From contig CAJIYR010000005.1 in NCBI GenBank assembly GCA_905181735.1, positions 60,434 to 124,433 of the forward strand: a stretch of 64,000 nucleotides of DNA, given 5' to 3'. The position numbers and the translations under genes were made by a program. How positions within the stretch are numbered: the first letter of the stretch is position 1; each line of letters starts with the position of its first letter. The notes under the pieces are model-generated. The model saw only the letters and a program-made list of their open reading frames with translations. It had not been told where the DNA came from and did no database searches. This document shows, piece after piece, positions 1-11,641 of this stretch. The stretch comes from an uncultured Hyphomicrobiales bacterium. Lineage in GTDB: Bacteria > Pseudomonadota > Alphaproteobacteria > Rhizobiales > TMED25.

Positions 1-1066
1 ACCACGGTAGAATACCGTTATATACTAACTGAGATTCTGTTTCCTGTTGTGTAATTTTACCTAAATACACACCGTAATCATCAGATTTTTCTATACAGTC
101 CATCACTCTTTTTAAAAAATCTTTTTTTACAATAAGCGTCATTCCAATACCACAATTAAAAGTTTTAAGCATCTCTTCTTGTTGTATTGCTGCATTATTC
201 GAAATCCATTCAAATATAGGAATATTAGGAAACTTGTTAAGGTCTAAAGTGGCTGACATGCCTTTATCTATAACTCTAGGAAGATTTTCTGTTATTCCGC
301 CTCCGGTGATATGCGCTATGGCAGATATTCCATCACAATCATCCATTATCATTTTAATAGTGTTGACGTAAATCCTTGTAGGTTTCAGAATCATGTCAAT
401 GAGTCTATTATTTTTATCAAAGGCCTCGTTTGTATCTATTTGTTTTTTTTCAACAATGCTATTAACTAGTGAGTAGCCATTTGAGTGAATGCCCGATGAC
501 TTTAAGCCAACAATACAATCACCGTCCTTTATTTTTTTTGGTAATAATTTATTTCTTTCAACTGCACCAACAGAAAATCCTGCCAGATCGTAGTGCCCCG
601 GATGATACATCCCAGGTAGTTCGGCTGTTTCACCTCCAATAAGAGCACAATTTGCCTCTTTGCAACCATTTGCTATACCTATAATTACTTCTTCTGCAAT
701 TTTTGTATCAAGTTTTCCTGTTGCAAAATAGTCTAAAAAATATAAAGGTTCAGCTCCTTGAGCTATAATATCATTCACGCACATGGCAACAAGGTCAATT
801 CCGATAGTTTTGTGATTATTTGAAACGAAAGCAAACTTTAGCTTTGTTCCAACTCCATCTGTTGCTGATATTAATAAAGGATCTTTTAACCCAAGCTCTT
901 TAATATCAAATATTCCTGCAAAACCGCCTAATACAGGATTGCTTCCTGGTCTTTTTGTAGATGCGATGATAGGTGAAATATTTTTGACGAGTTGATTTCC
1001 TGCGTCGATATTTACGCCACTATTCTTGTATGTAAACCTAATATTTTTAGGCAGCGTTTTGGTCAT
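1..1066 (-). CDS. purM: phosphoribosylformylglycinamidine cyclo-ligase (AIR synthetase), 3' end outside window
   Basis: Minus-strand reading from ATG at 1066: MTKTLPKNIRFTYKNSGVNIDAGNQLVKNISPIIASTKRPGSNPVLGGFAGIFDIK...GVGTKLKFAF...ALIGGETAELPGMY...AHITGGGITENLPR; PurM motifs. Absent from ORF track because it has no stop inside the window. Confidence 0.93.
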   Translation of the reverse strand, partial: MTKTLPKNIRFTYKNSGVNIDAGNQLVKNISPIIASTKRPGSNPVLGGFAGIFDIKELGLKDPLLISATDGVGTKLKFAFVSNNHKTIGIDLVAMCVNDIIAQGAEPLYFLDYFATGKLDTKIAEEVIIGIANGCKEANCALIGGETAELPGMYHPGHYDLAGFSVGAVERNKLLPKKIKDGDCIVGLKSSGIHSNGYSLVNSIVEKKQIDTNEAFDKNNRLIDMILKPTRIYVNTIKMIMDDCDGISAIAHITGGGITENLPRVIDKGMSATLDLNKFPNIPIFEWISNNAAIQQEEMLKTFNCGIGMTLIVKKDFLKRVMDCIEKSDDYGVYLGKITQQETESQLVYNGILPW

Positions 1067-1293
1067 TTTAGTTCATCGACTATAGAAATTTATAATATAG
1101 TATATTTATTATATTTAATTGTTTTATTCAAGCATTGGTTTTGTGTAGGTAGAATATTCTGTGCTTTATTTTTTTTAAATAAATTTAAATATGTCGTTAT
1201 AAATCATATAAGATTTTCTTAATATTTTTATATATTTTTTATTAAAAATCTCTATAGATGCTATAATAATCAATTCACATGGAGTTGTAAGGT

Positions 1294-1983
1294 ATGAAAA
1301 AATTAATATCAAATAATAATAAGCAATTATTTTTTGATTTAAACAACAATGCTTCGTTTACTATAGATGATTTTATTACATCGGCTTCAAATATTAATGC
1401 TTTTAACTATTTAAATAAATGGCCTGAATGGGATGATAACTTTATTGCCTTAATTGGTAAAATAGGTTCAGGAAAAAGTCATTTAGCAAAAATATGGGCA
1501 TTGCAGAATAACGCTTTTTATCTTGATAAAAATAGTACCCATATAAGCGAAGTGATAAAAAAAATAAAACTATGCGTTGTTGTTGAGGATATTGATAGAA
1601 TTGCTTATGATAATACTTTTATGTTTCATTTAATAAATCATATTAGAGAGATCAATGGCTATATTTTATATACCTCGAGAAGAAACCCAGCTAATTTAAA
1701 GTCAAGTTTAAAAGATCTTGATTCTAGATTAAGGTCAGCCATACCAATTGAAATACAAGATCCAGATGATTTTTTGTTAGAAGCTATTTTAATAAAATTA
1801 TTTGCAGATAAACAGATTGATTTACCTAAAAATTTAACTAGTTTTATTCTAAAAAGGTCAAATAGGTCTTGTGATTATATTAAAAAATTAGTTGATTCTG
1901 TTTATATCAAAATTATGGAAGAAAGAAGGTCTTTGACAATACCTTTGTTATCGGCTGTATTAGAAGAAATGGAAGAAAAATAA
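1294..1983 (+). CDS. hdaA: DnaA-like regulatory ATPase (HdaA/Hda family)
   Basis: 229 aa, Walker A-like GKIGSGKSH, Walker B-like VVVEDIDR, FDLNNNASFTIDDFI N-terminus; next to purM as commonly seen in alphaproteobacteria. Confidence 0.75.
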   Translation: MKKLISNNNKQLFFDLNNNASFTIDDFITSASNINAFNYLNKWPEWDDNFIALIGKIGSGKSHLAKIWALQNNAFYLDKNSTHISEVIKKIKLCVVVEDIDRIAYDNTFMFHLINHIREINGYILYTSRRNPANLKSSLKDLDSRLRSAIPIEIQDPDDFLLEAILIKLFADKQIDLPKNLTSFILKRSNRSCDYIKKLVDSVYIKIMEERRSLTIPLLSAVLEEMEEK

Positions 1984-2068
1984 TATTTTAATAATTAATT
2001 AATATTCGATTATTGGTATTCTGGATGATATGCTTTTTAGAGTTTTTTTAGAATAAGATGATATTGAC

Positions 2069-3208
2069 TTAAGAAAGGCTTACTGTACCATTCTTTACCG
2101 AAATACTTATATCACCATTTTTTATTTTTTTTGCTATTTCACCAAATATTTCATACCTCCACCCATCTAACATAGCTATGGAAGATTTTTTTGATTTTGC
2201 TATGTTTTCTAGATCTTCAGATGTAGCTATAAGCCTCTGTACTATATTAAATTTTTTTGATTGTATTTTTAAGACAAGCTTTAAAACTTCGTAAATACCT
2301 TCTTGATCTTTTGTCAGCTCTTTCTTTTTGTCAATAAAGAACTCTCTTCTATCTTTGTCTGTCTCCAGCGCATTCACCACGGCAACTATTTCATCGATTG
2401 TATCGATTGGAAGGGGGTTTTTGCTAAAACTTCTAAGATTTTTTAACTCTAATTGATTTTTAGGCATATGATTTGCAATATCAATAATTGTATTGTCCCT
2501 AATTATTCTATTTTTAGGAATATTTTTAATCTGAGCTTTTTTCTCTCTCCACTCAGCTATGTCGGCAAGAACTTTTAATGACTTAATAGACTTAGGTTTG
2601 GATTTTATTTTTAACCAAGCATCTTTAGAATTATATTCGTAATTTTTAGGGTTTAAAAGATTATCCATTTCCTCGTCAATCCATTCTATTCTTCCGAGAT
2701 GCTCTAATTTTCTGATCATGGATTTATAGACATCTTTAAGGTAAATCGCGTCATTAAGTGCGTAAGTTAATTGCTTCTCTGATAAAGGCCTCTTGGACCA
2801 ATCTGTAAATTGAGAAGTTTTATCTAATTGTATACTTGTAATATCATATACAAGATTACCGTAAGAAATAGACTCGCCGTATCCGCAAAACATCGCGGCT
2901 ATCTGAGTATCAAATATTGGTTTTGGTAAAAAACCACCTTCGTTATTAAAAATTTCTATGTCCTGTCTTCCTGCATGAAATACTTTAATCATGCTGTTAT
3001 TTTTAATTACATTCCAGAAGGGAGTTAAATCTAGGTCTTCAATAGGATCTATAATTGCTTCAATTTTATCGTTGGCTATTTGTATTAAGCATAATTTTGG
3101 ATAGTATGTTTTGTCTCGAAGAAATTCTGTATCAATTGCCAGATATTCTGAATCTTCAATTTTCTTACATAATTGTTGAAGTGAATATAAATCACTGATA
3201 ATTTCCAT
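2069..3208 (-). CDS. rnd: ribonuclease D
   Basis: 379 aa, DEDD exonuclease motif YLAIDTEFLRDKTYYPKLCLIQIA plus HRDC-like C-terminal region. Confidence 0.9.
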   Translation of the reverse strand: MEIISDLYSLQQLCKKIEDSEYLAIDTEFLRDKTYYPKLCLIQIANDKIEAIIDPIEDLDLTPFWNVIKNNSMIKVFHAGRQDIEIFNNEGGFLPKPIFDTQIAAMFCGYGESISYGNLVYDITSIQLDKTSQFTDWSKRPLSEKQLTYALNDAIYLKDVYKSMIRKLEHLGRIEWIDEEMDNLLNPKNYEYNSKDAWLKIKSKPKSIKSLKVLADIAEWREKKAQIKNIPKNRIIRDNTIIDIANHMPKNQLELKNLRSFSKNPLPIDTIDEIVAVVNALETDKDRREFFIDKKKELTKDQEGIYEVLKLVLKIQSKKFNIVQRLIATSEDLENIAKSKKSSIAMLDGWRYEIFGEIAKKIKNGDISISVKNGTVSLS

Positions 3209-3372
3209 GGCTTATTTACTGTCAATGGTTTAGTAGTTTATAAAAAAAGTAAAATACTTTATAACATATTAAAATATTAACCTTTATTTTTATATTAATG
3301 AATAAGAATCTGTTTAAATGTACAGAAATATTATATTTTAATTAGTAGTTGTTTATTTTAGAGAGAAAAAGA

Positions 3373-5172
3373 ATGCATAGGTATAGAACACATAATTGTA
3401 GCGAGTTAAAAATAGAAGATGATGGTAATACGATAAAGCTATCAGGATGGGTTCATAGAGTACGTGACCATGGTGGTTTGCTTTTTATTGATCTGAGGGA
3501 TCATTTTGGTATTACTCAATGTGTTGTAGATCCAGATTCCAATGCATTTAAATTAGCTGAGAGCGTTCGATCAGAATGGGTTCTTTCAATTACTGGGAAG
3601 GTAAAGAAGAGAATTCCTGAAGCGGTAAATAAAAATATCCCAACTGGTAGTATCGAAATATTCATTGATGAGATTGAAATTCTATCTCAATCAGATGAAC
3701 TTCCCCTTCCAATATTTGGAGAGCCTGATTATCCTGAGGATATAAGGTTAAAGTACAGATTTTTGGACTTAAGGAGAGAGACGCTTCATAAAAATATTGT
3801 ATTAAGATCTAATATAATATCCTCTGTTCGAAAAAGGATGACCGAAAAAGGTTTTGTTGAATACCAAACACCTATACTAACAGCTTCTAGCCCAGAAGGA
3901 GCAAGAGATTTCTTGGTTCCATCTAGGACTCACCCAGGAAAATTTTATGCACTTCCTCAGGCTCCACAACAATTTAAACAATTAATTATGATAGCTGGTT
4001 TTGATAGATATTTTCAAATTGCTCCATGTTTTAGGGATGAAGATGCAAGAGCAGATAGATCTCCTGGTGAGTTTTACCAACTTGATATTGAAATGAGTTT
4101 TGTAACCCAAGAAGATGTTTTTTTGGCAGTAGAGCCTATATTATTAGATTTATTTGAAGAATTCTCTGTTAACAAGACCATTAATAGAGAAGTGAAAAGA
4201 ATACCATATTGGACGTCTTTAAGAAAATATGGAAGTGATAAACCTGATCTTAGGAATCCTATTGTCATAGAAGACGTTAGTGATATTTTCTATAATTCAG
4301 ATTTTAAAATTTTTGCTAAAATTTTAAACGATAATTTTAATGGAAAAGTCTGGACTGAAAAAGCTGAGGTCTGGGCAATACCGGCTCCTGGCGGTGGTAG
4401 TAGAGCTTTTTGTGATAGGATGAATTCATGGGCACAAGGTGAGGGGCAACCTGGTCTTGGTTATATATTCTTTAAAGATGGAGCCGGTGTAGGTCCGATA
4501 GCAAAGAATATAGGTGAAGAAAAAGTTAGCGAACTAAAATCAAAATTATCTTTGAAAGATGGAGATTCTGTATTTTTCGCTTGTGGCACTCCTTCAAAAT
4601 TCTATGACTTTGCTGGAAAAGCTAGAAATTTAATTGGCAATGAATTAAATTTAATATCAGACAAAGCCTTTGAATTCTGTTGGATTGTTGACTACCCAAT
4701 GTACGACTGGAATAATGAGACAAATTCTTATGAGTTTTCGCATAACCCTTTCTCTATGCCTCAAGGTGGGTTAAATACCTTAAACAATATGGACCCAATA
4801 AATATTCTTGCATATCAGTATGATATTGTTTGTAATGGTATTGAGTTGTCTTCTGGCGCAATTAGAAATCATAGCCCAGAAATTATGGAAAAAGCTTTTT
4901 CTATTGCCGGATATGGTAAAGAAATTCTTTTAGAAAAGTTTAGTGGAATGTATAATGCTTTAAAGTTTGGAGCCCCGCCGCATGGTGGTATAGCTCCTGG
5001 TATTGATAGAATCGTAATGTTACTTGCCAACGAAGAAAACTTAAGAGAAGTAACTATGTTTCCAATGAATCAACAAGCACAAGATTTATTAATGGGCGCT
5101 CCCTCTGAAGTTTCAAATAAACAATTAAAAGAATTGCATATTAAGAGTGATAAAAAAATCAATAACATTTAA
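3373..5172 (+). CDS. aspS: aspartate--tRNA ligase
   Basis: [51 protein letters not shown]; class II aaRS motifs. The track start at 3349 is TTG; ATG at 3373 matches the family N-terminus better. Confidence 0.95.
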   Translation: MHRYRTHNCSELKIEDDGNTIKLSGWVHRVRDHGGLLFIDLRDHFGITQCVVDPDSNAFKLAESVRSEWVLSITGKVKKRIPEAVNKNIPTGSIEIFIDEIEILSQSDELPLPIFGEPDYPEDIRLKYRFLDLRRETLHKNIVLRSNIISSVRKRMTEKGFVEYQTPILTASSPEGARDFLVPSRTHPGKFYALPQAPQQFKQLIMIAGFDRYFQIAPCFRDEDARADRSPGEFYQLDIEMSFVTQEDVFLAVEPILLDLFEEFSVNKTINREVKRIPYWTSLRKYGSDKPDLRNPIVIEDVSDIFYNSDFKIFAKILNDNFNGKVWTEKAEVWAIPAPGGGSRAFCDRMNSWAQGEGQPGLGYIFFKDGAGVGPIAKNIGEEKVSELKSKLSLKDGDSVFFACGTPSKFYDFAGKARNLIGNELNLISDKAFEFCWIVDYPMYDWNNETNSYEFSHNPFSMPQGGLNTLNNMDPINILAYQYDIVCNGIELSSGAIRNHSPEIMEKAFSIAGYGKEILLEKFSGMYNALKFGAPPHGGIAPGIDRIVMLLANEENLREVTMFPMNQQAQDLLMGAPSEVSNKQLKELHIKSDKKINNI

Positions 5173-5184
5173 CTGCAATTAGCA

Positions 5185-5742
5185 ATGGATAATAAAAGTC
5201 ATTTATACACAATCGGTTATGTTATTATTTCAAACGATTGTTTTATTGCAAATTCTACTGGCGTAATGCCAAGCGGTCTTAAAAACGATTTAGATTGGCA
5301 ATATTTTCAGTCAGAGTTAAATAATTCAGATTTAATTCTTATTGGTAGAAAGAGTTATGTAAATTTTCATAAAAGCAAAAGAAATAGACTAATACCTACA
5401 TCAAAAATAAAGGATATAGAAGTAGAAAAAAGTGATTTATGTTTCTTTAATCCTAGGAAAATTTTAATTGAAGACGCTATAAAAATATTCTTACCTAAGG
5501 TGGAAAAAATTGCTGTTGTAGGAGGTAATAAGGTTTATGAATTAGTGTTTAATTCCATTGGTTTTAATGAATTCCATTTGACCGTAGCAAACTCTTTTTA
5601 CATGAACGAAGGTATTTTATTTAATGATAATACTAAATCATTAAATGATATATATCATTTAATGGATAAAAACGAATTAAAGCTTTCTGAAAAAAGAAAT
5701 TTGGATAAAAATGTAACGCTGTACATTTTTAAAAAATTATAA
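5185..5742 (+). CDS. dihydrofolate reductase/RibD C-terminal-domain-like protein
   Basis: 185 aa; DLILIGRKSYVNF and KIAVVGGNKVYELVF resemble DHFR/RibD-C fold motifs. Confidence 0.6.
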   Translation: MDNKSHLYTIGYVIISNDCFIANSTGVMPSGLKNDLDWQYFQSELNNSDLILIGRKSYVNFHKSKRNRLIPTSKIKDIEVEKSDLCFFNPRKILIEDAIKIFLPKVEKIAVVGGNKVYELVFNSIGFNEFHLTVANSFYMNEGILFNDNTKSLNDIYHLMDKNELKLSEKRNLDKNVTLYIFKKL

Positions 5743-5756
5743 TTTATTTTACAATG

Positions 5757-8700
5757 TTAGCTGCAACCACTAGTTGATCCACAGCTATCGCATTTTAAAC
5801 AGGTTCCATTCCTGACCATTGTAAAGTTTTGGCATTCATTACATGCGACGCCTTCGTATCCCTTAATTCTAGCTTCACTCAATAAATCATTCTTGGATTT
5901 GATGTTACCCTTTATTGTAGGAACGCTATTTGATTCGCTTATTTCAGTAGACTGTAGATTGATTGAAGTTGTGGTTGCTAATATATCGTTCGTTCCAGTA
6001 AGCTGAACGTCAGCAGATGGAAGCAGAAATAAATTATCATTTCTGCTTCGACCATAACCATTGCTTATATATTTTGCCGCAGGGATTGGAGCTTTTCCAT
6101 CACTTATCCCATTCCCTATAGAGTCTGGTGATATAGTTGAAGGATCAACGTGAGCTAAATCATTGCGTTCTAGATAAGATATTGCTAATTCTCTAAAAAT
6201 ATAATCTAAGATTGACGTAGCATTCTTAATAGTTTCGTTGCCTTGAACTAACCCAGCAGGTTCGAATCTTGTAAACGTAAAGCTATCAACAAATTCTTCG
6301 AGAGGAACGCCGTATTGTAATCCTAATGATATGGATATGGCAAAGTTATTCATTAGAGATCTAAATGCTGCCCCTTCTTTGTGCATATCAATAAAAATCT
6401 CACCTATACGGCCGTCATCATATTCGCCTGTACGCAAATAAACTTTATGCCCACCTACTACTGCTTTTTGTGTATAACCTTTCCTTCTGTCTGGTAATTT
6501 TTCTCTTTCTTGTGATGCTGCTATCTCCATAATTTTTTCAACTGTTTTCTCAATTTTATTGACCTGAGTATCGTTATTATCGTCTTCTATCGCATCGTCA
6601 AATGCTTGAGCATTTAATGGTTGAGATAGCTTTGATCCATCTCTATATAAGGCATTTGCTTTAAGGCCTAATCTCCAAGACTGAAGATAGGCGTCTTTAC
6701 AATCTTCAACGGTCGAAGTATTTGGCATATTAATTGTTTTTGATATAGCTCCGGATATGAAAGGTTGAGATACAGCTAACATATTAATATGGCTATCAAC
6801 AGATAAAGATCTTTTACCTGTTCTTCCACATGGACTAGCGCAATCGAAAACCTTTAAATCTTCATCATTAAGACCGGGAGCACCTTCCAAGGTCATAGCG
6901 CCACAGCAAAATATATTAGCCCCTAGAATGTCTTCTTGATTAAAGCCTATTTTAGTTAACAAATCAAAATTAGGATCATTTAACTCGTTTTGTGTTATTT
7001 TTAATATATTTAAGCAAAATTCTTCACCTAGCGTCCATTTGTTAAATACAAATTTTATATCAAACGCTGTTTTTAAAGAATCCTCTATAATTTCTAATTG
7101 TTCTTTTTTGAAACCTTTTTCCGCAAGCGATTCATGGTTGATTATCGGGCTTCCTTTTAATGTAATGTTACCAACAGCATAATCAACGATGCTTTTTATT
7201 GAATTTGAATTGTACCCCAATGATTTTAACGCATTAGGAACGGCCCTGTTAATTATTTTAAAATATCCCCCGCCTGCTAATTTTTTAAATTTAACAAGTG
7301 CAAAATCTGGCTCTATCCCTGTAGTATCACAGTCCATAACAAGTCCAATGGTTCCTGTGGGCGCTATTACGCTAACTTGAGCATTTCTGTAACCATATTT
7401 TTTTCCTAAATCTAAAGCTTCATCCCAAACATTAGTGGCGGCATGAATTATTTTTTGATCAGGGTTGTTTTCATGGTCCAAGGGTACGGGGTTTGTTGAC
7501 AACATCTTGTAGCCATCAGCATTTCCATACGACGCATTCCTATGATTTTCAATGACTCTTAGCATATGAGTACTATTTCTTTCGTAATCTGGAAATGAGC
7601 CTAATTCTTTTGCCATTTCAGCTGACGTTTTATAGGACATTCCTGTCATAAGAGCTGTAATAGAAGCGCAAATGGCTCTACCTTCTTTAGAATCGTAAGG
7701 TATCCCGCTTGTCATTAGATAACCGCCAATATTTGCATACCCTAATCCAAGGGTCCTGTAATCAAAAGAACGTTGAGCAATATTTTTAGATGGGAATTGG
7801 GCCATTGTGACAGAAATCTCTAACACCATAGTCCATAATTTTACGGTATGGGAAAACCTCTCAACCTCAAAGTCTCCATTCTCATTCCTAAATTTTATTA
7901 AATTTATAGATGCCAAGTTACACGCCGTATCATCTAAAAACATATATTCTGAACAAGGGTTTGAAGCTCTTATTTCACCGGCTTCTGGGCATGTGTGCCA
8001 GTCATTTATTGTTGTGTGATACTGAATACCTGGATCCGCTGAAGCCCAAGCTGCATGTCCAATCTGTTCCCATAAGTCTTTTGCTTTTAATATTTTTATT
8101 GGCTCACCAGTTCTTCGTGATTTTAGCTCCCAATCAGAATCTTTTTCTAGAGCTCTAATAAAATCATCGGTCACTCTAACTGTATTATTTGAGTTTTGAC
8201 CTGAAACAGTAAGATAAGCCTCAGAATCCCAATCTGTATCATATGTTTCAAATGCAAGGGAAGTGTATCCCTGTTCTGCAAACTGAATAGACCTCTTTAT
8301 GTAATTTTCTGGAACATACATTTTTCTAGCAAGTATAATTTCTTTTTTTAATGCTGGATTTTTAAGTGGGTTAAAACAATCTGATCCAGAACCCTCACAG
8401 TTTAAACAGGCTTTAAGTATAGCATTTAAGTGTTCTGCACATATTTTTGAACCTGTAACAAGTGCGGCTACTTTGGTTTCTTCCTTAACTTTCCAGTTGA
8501 TGAACTCTTCTATATCCGGATGATCTATGTCAACAACAACCATTTTTGCTGCCCGTCTAGTTGTTCCTCCTGACTTTATAGCACCAGCAGATCTGTCGCC
8601 GATTTTTAAGAAGCTCATTAATCCAGAAGATCTACCACCTCCAGATAACGATTCGCTGTCACCTCTTATTTTTGAAAAATTAGATCCTGTTCCAGATCCA

Positions 8701-9374
8701 TATTTGAACAACCTTGCTTCACGTGTCCATAGGTCCATTATTCCCCCCTCGTTAACAAGATCATCTTCTACAGATTGTATAAAGCATGCATGTGGTTGAG
8801 GGTGTTCATAGGATGATTTTGATTTGGTTAGTTTATGTGTTTTGTAATCTACATAATAATGGCCTTGACTTGGTCCATCTATCCCATAAGCCCAATGCAA
8901 CCCAGTATTAAACCATTGAGGACTATTAGGGGCACAAATCTGATTGGCAAGCATGTACCTTAATTCGTCGTAAAATGACTTTGCGTCTTCTTCTGTGTCA
9001 AAGTAGTTGCCTTTCCATCCCCAGTAAGTCCAAGTTCCAGCTAACCTGTTAAAAACTTCCTTAGAGCTAGTTTCGGAAGTAGTAGAGTTTTCAGGATTTG
9101 ATAAACTTTCTGTGTCTATTTCATGTCTCCATAACCAATTAGGCACGCCATTCTCTTTTATTTTCTTTAGTTTTTTTGGTACTCCTGCTTTTCTAAAATA
9201 TTTTTGAGCAATAATATCAGCCGCAACCTGACTCCAGTGTTCAGGTACTTCGAGATCTTTTAATTGAAAAACTATAGACCCGTCGGGATTCTTAATTTCA
9301 CTAGCGGTATTGCGAAATGGAATGTCTTTGTAAGGTGATTCATTTTTATGTGTAAAACATCTGTCGATCCGCAT
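5757..9374 (-). CDS. nrdJ: adenosylcobalamin-dependent (class II) ribonucleoside-diphosphate reductase
   Basis: 1205 aa; [45 protein letters not shown]-terminal Cys-rich [19 protein letters not shown]. Confidence 0.93.
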   Translation of the reverse strand: MRIDRCFTHKNESPYKDIPFRNTASEIKNPDGSIVFQLKDLEVPEHWSQVAADIIAQKYFRKAGVPKKLKKIKENGVPNWLWRHEIDTESLSNPENSTTSETSSKEVFNRLAGTWTYWGWKGNYFDTEEDAKSFYDELRYMLANQICAPNSPQWFNTGLHWAYGIDGPSQGHYYVDYKTHKLTKSKSSYEHPQPHACFIQSVEDDLVNEGGIMDLWTREARLFKYGSGTGSNFSKIRGDSESLSGGGRSSGLMSFLKIGDRSAGAIKSGGTTRRAAKMVVVDIDHPDIEEFINWKVKEETKVAALVTGSKICAEHLNAILKACLNCEGSGSDCFNPLKNPALKKEIILARKMYVPENYIKRSIQFAEQGYTSLAFETYDTDWDSEAYLTVSGQNSNNTVRVTDDFIRALEKDSDWELKSRRTGEPIKILKAKDLWEQIGHAAWASADPGIQYHTTINDWHTCPEAGEIRASNPCSEYMFLDDTACNLASINLIKFRNENGDFEVERFSHTVKLWTMVLEISVTMAQFPSKNIAQRSFDYRTLGLGYANIGGYLMTSGIPYDSKEGRAICASITALMTGMSYKTSAEMAKELGSFPDYERNSTHMLRVIENHRNASYGNADGYKMLSTNPVPLDHENNPDQKIIHAATNVWDEALDLGKKYGYRNAQVSVIAPTGTIGLVMDCDTTGIEPDFALVKFKKLAGGGYFKIINRAVPNALKSLGYNSNSIKSIVDYAVGNITLKGSPIINHESLAEKGFKKEQLEIIEDSLKTAFDIKFVFNKWTLGEEFCLNILKITQNELNDPNFDLLTKIGFNQEDILGANIFCCGAMTLEGAPGLNDEDLKVFDCASPCGRTGKRSLSVDSHINMLAVSQPFISGAISKTINMPNTSTVEDCKDAYLQSWRLGLKANALYRDGSKLSQPLNAQAFDDAIEDDNNDTQVNKIEKTVEKIMEIAASQEREKLPDRRKGYTQKAVVGGHKVYLRTGEYDDGRIGEIFIDMHKEGAAFRSLMNNFAISISLGLQYGVPLEEFVDSFTFTRFEPAGLVQGNETIKNATSILDYIFRELAISYLERNDLAHVDPSTISPDSIGNGISDGKAPIPAAKYISNGYGRSRNDNLFLLPSADVQLTGTNDILATTTSINLQSTEISESNSVPTIKGNIKSKNDLLSEARIKGYEGVACNECQNFTMVRNGTCLKCDSCGSTSGCS

Positions 9375-9713
9375 TTCTTGCTCCTAGTTTAAAATATAAT
9401 ACTCAACAATCACTATTGTGGTTATGTTTGAATTTATTGTCTATAGTTAATTTTAATCTTAATAAGTTATACTAATAAAATGTATTAAACTTATCTAAAC
9501 GTCAACAATTAGTGTCTTTTTTAATAGATGTACACAATATTTAGTATAAAATTTTTTTTCTTTAATAATTTTTTTCTTTTTTAACCGTTATTGCTATTCT
9601 TTAATAAGATGGTTATTATTATAGTTAAAATTATTATTATTTTCTATTTTTGTGTAGAAGAATATTAAAATTTCTATTATTATAATATTAATATTAAATA
9701 TTAATTTAAAAAA

Positions 9714-10100
9714 TTGAGTTTTATGATGAGTATCATGAATGAAGTATTTGTTTGGTGGGATGGGCAAACTTTGGGCACTCGTATGCAGACAATGTTAAGT
9801 GGTAAAAAAGTTGGTTCAGATGATATTGGTAATACCTATTATTTGTCCAAAAAAAATACAAAACGTTGGGTTGTTTATAAAGGAAGTAATGACGCTTCAA
9901 AAATACCCTCAGAATGGCACTCTTGGCTTCACTATAGTACCGACGAAATACCTGTTTTTAACTATTCGAAAAAATATATATGGCAGAAAAAACATAAAAA
10001 AAATATGACAGGAACAAGTGAATCATACCATCCAATTGGTAGCTTAAGAAACAAGAAATCTAATAATATTATTAAAAGCTACGAATCATGGAAGCCATAA
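9714..10100 (+). CDS. NADH:ubiquinone oxidoreductase NDUFA12-like (17.2 kDa) subunit
   Basis: 128 aa; VWWDGQTLGTRMQTMLSGKKVGSDDIGNTYYLSKKNTKRWVVYKG...PSEWHSWLHYSTDEIP. Confidence 0.85.
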   Translation: MSFMMSIMNEVFVWWDGQTLGTRMQTMLSGKKVGSDDIGNTYYLSKKNTKRWVVYKGSNDASKIPSEWHSWLHYSTDEIPVFNYSKKYIWQKKHKKNMTGTSESYHPIGSLRNKKSNNIIKSYESWKP

Positions 10101-10122
10101 TTAACTTACTAGAGGCAGATAA

Positions 10123-10566
10123 ATGAAAATAACAGCTATAGAAACAATTGTTGGTGCAATAGTTATATTTATTGCTGTAAGTTTTTTTTATTTTGCTTAT
10201 ACGATGCCAAGCGTTAAAAGTATAAACGGTTACAATGTATCTGCAACTTTTAACAAAGTATCTGGATTAGTGAATGGTGCTGAGGTTCGGTTGTCTGGTA
10301 TTAAAATAGGATCAGTATCTTCTCAAAATCTTGATTTAGAGACTTACGATGCCGTTGTGTTAATGGAAATAAGTGAAGATATAAGAATACCAGAAGACAG
10401 CAGTGCTAAAATTTCTTCACAAGGTCTTTTGGGTACAAATTACATTGAAATAGAACCGGGTGGATCCTACACTATGTTAGCAGACGGTGAGACAATTGAA
10501 TTGACCCAAGGATCTGTAGATATAATGGAATTATTAGGGAAAGCAGTTTTTGGTGCTGCAAAATAA
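10123..10566 (+). CDS. mlaD: outer membrane lipid asymmetry MlaD-like (MCE domain) protein
   Basis: 147 aa; N-terminal TM, VSATFNKVSGLVNGAEVRLSGIKIGSV and SSQGLLGTNYIEIEPGG. Confidence 0.87.
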   Translation: MKITAIETIVGAIVIFIAVSFFYFAYTMPSVKSINGYNVSATFNKVSGLVNGAEVRLSGIKIGSVSSQNLDLETYDAVVLMEISEDIRIPEDSSAKISSQGLLGTNYIEIEPGGSYTMLADGETIELTQGSVDIMELLGKAVFGAAK

Positions 10567-10574
10567 CTATTCAA

Positions 10575-11039
10575 ATGAATAATGTAATTAAAGGCTGCAA
10601 ATTTTATTTTATCGCTTTAATGTTTCTTATACTTCCCTTACTTGTATATTGTCAAAATTCTTATTCAAATTCTAATATTTCTCAAACTGATATAACAGAA
10701 GGAAATATCACATCAATTTCAATTTTAGATAAAATTACTGCAAAGGTTATTAAGTTGGATATTCCTATAAACACAGTTTTTTATTATAAAGAGATAGAAA
10801 TTAAACCAAAGAAATGTTTTATAAAGAATATTTTAAGCAATAATTTAAATGCTTTTTCTAATCTTGAGATTAACAAAAAAATTGCAGACAATAGTTATAT
10901 ATTTTTATTTGATGGTTGGTTTTTTAAATCGAGACCTGGTCTAAATAGTTTTGAGCATCCCATTTATGATATTTGGTTAAATTCATGCAAAAGATCACTT
11001 GATGTTATATCTGTTGGTAATTTAAAAAAAATACCATGA
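10575..11039 (+). CDS. DUF2155 domain-containing protein
   Basis: 154 aa; signal-like N-terminus, ITAKVIKLDIPINTVFYYKEIEIKPKKCF and FDGWFFKSRPGLNSFEHPIYDIWLNSCK; genomic neighbourhood with NDUFA12-like and aat. Confidence 0.75.
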   Translation: MNNVIKGCKFYFIALMFLILPLLVYCQNSYSNSNISQTDITEGNITSISILDKITAKVIKLDIPINTVFYYKEIEIKPKKCFIKNILSNNLNAFSNLEINKKIADNSYIFLFDGWFFKSRPGLNSFEHPIYDIWLNSCKRSLDVISVGNLKKIP

Positions 11040-11641
11040 TTGTTTATCGATACATTTAATAATTTTAGATAATCTTTTTGTTCTATTTCTTTTGCGCCAA
11101 ATTGTGTTAAATGTTTTGTAATAAATTGAGTATCTATAAACTTAAAATTAGATTTTATTAGCATAATAGCAAGAGATACAAGCGCTATTTTACTTGCGTT
11201 ATCTGTAAATGAAAACATGCTTTCACCAAAAAAGACTCCACCTATTGCTAGCCCATACAATCCGCCAACAAGTTTTTCGTTGTCCCAGCATTCAATGCAA
11301 TGACAGATATTGTTTTCCCCTAATTCTGCGTAGCAATTAATTATATCTTTATTTATCCATGTGTTAGTTTTTCTATTGCCAGCAGAGGCGCAGGAATTGA
11401 TAACGGCCCTCAATGATGTATTTGCTTTTATTGTAAACTTATTCTTTCTCATTAGTGATTTAATTTTCTTTGGTATATGAAGCTCCTTTAAATCTATGAT
11501 CCCTCTTTGATTGGGTTCGATCCAATTTATAGTATTTGATGTGTAGGAATCGGCCATGGGAAATAATCCTATTTTGTATGCATTTAGGATTTTATTTGGA
11601 GATAATGGAGTATTTGTGCGAATAATGGGGGTATCAGGCAT
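10964..11641 (-). CDS. aat: leucyl/phenylalanyl-tRNA--protein transferase
   Basis: 225 aa; YKIGLFPMADSYTSNTINWIEPNQRGIIDL, HCIECWDNEKLVGGLYGLAIGGVFFGESMFS. Confidence 0.9.
   Translation of the reverse strand: MPDTPIIRTNTPLSPNKILNAYKIGLFPMADSYTSNTINWIEPNQRGIIDLKELHIPKKIKSLMRKNKFTIKANTSLRAVINSCASAGNRKTNTWINKDIINCYAELGENNICHCIECWDNEKLVGGLYGLAIGGVFFGESMFSFTDNASKIALVSLAIMLIKSNFKFIDTQFITKHLTQFGAKEIEQKDYLKLLNVSINNHGIFFKLPTDITSSDLLHEFNQIS

Noticed and set aside
992-1222. 76-aa plus-strand ORF
   Set aside because: Antisense to the purM 5' end and AT-rich leader; no family-like pattern.
4074-4268. 64-aa ORF antisense to aspS, and similar short antisense ORFs inside nrdJ, glnA, tyrS, sufB
   Set aside because: All fall within strongly supported genes on the other strand.
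5185-5742. Calling this gene folA
   Set aside because: Only the general DHFR/RibD-C fold motifs are visible; true dihydrofolate reductase identity is not secure.
9375-9713. Possible cobalamin riboswitch or ncRNA before nrdJ
   Set aside because: Sequence is almost pure A/T with no recognisable conserved core; needs a covariance-model scan.
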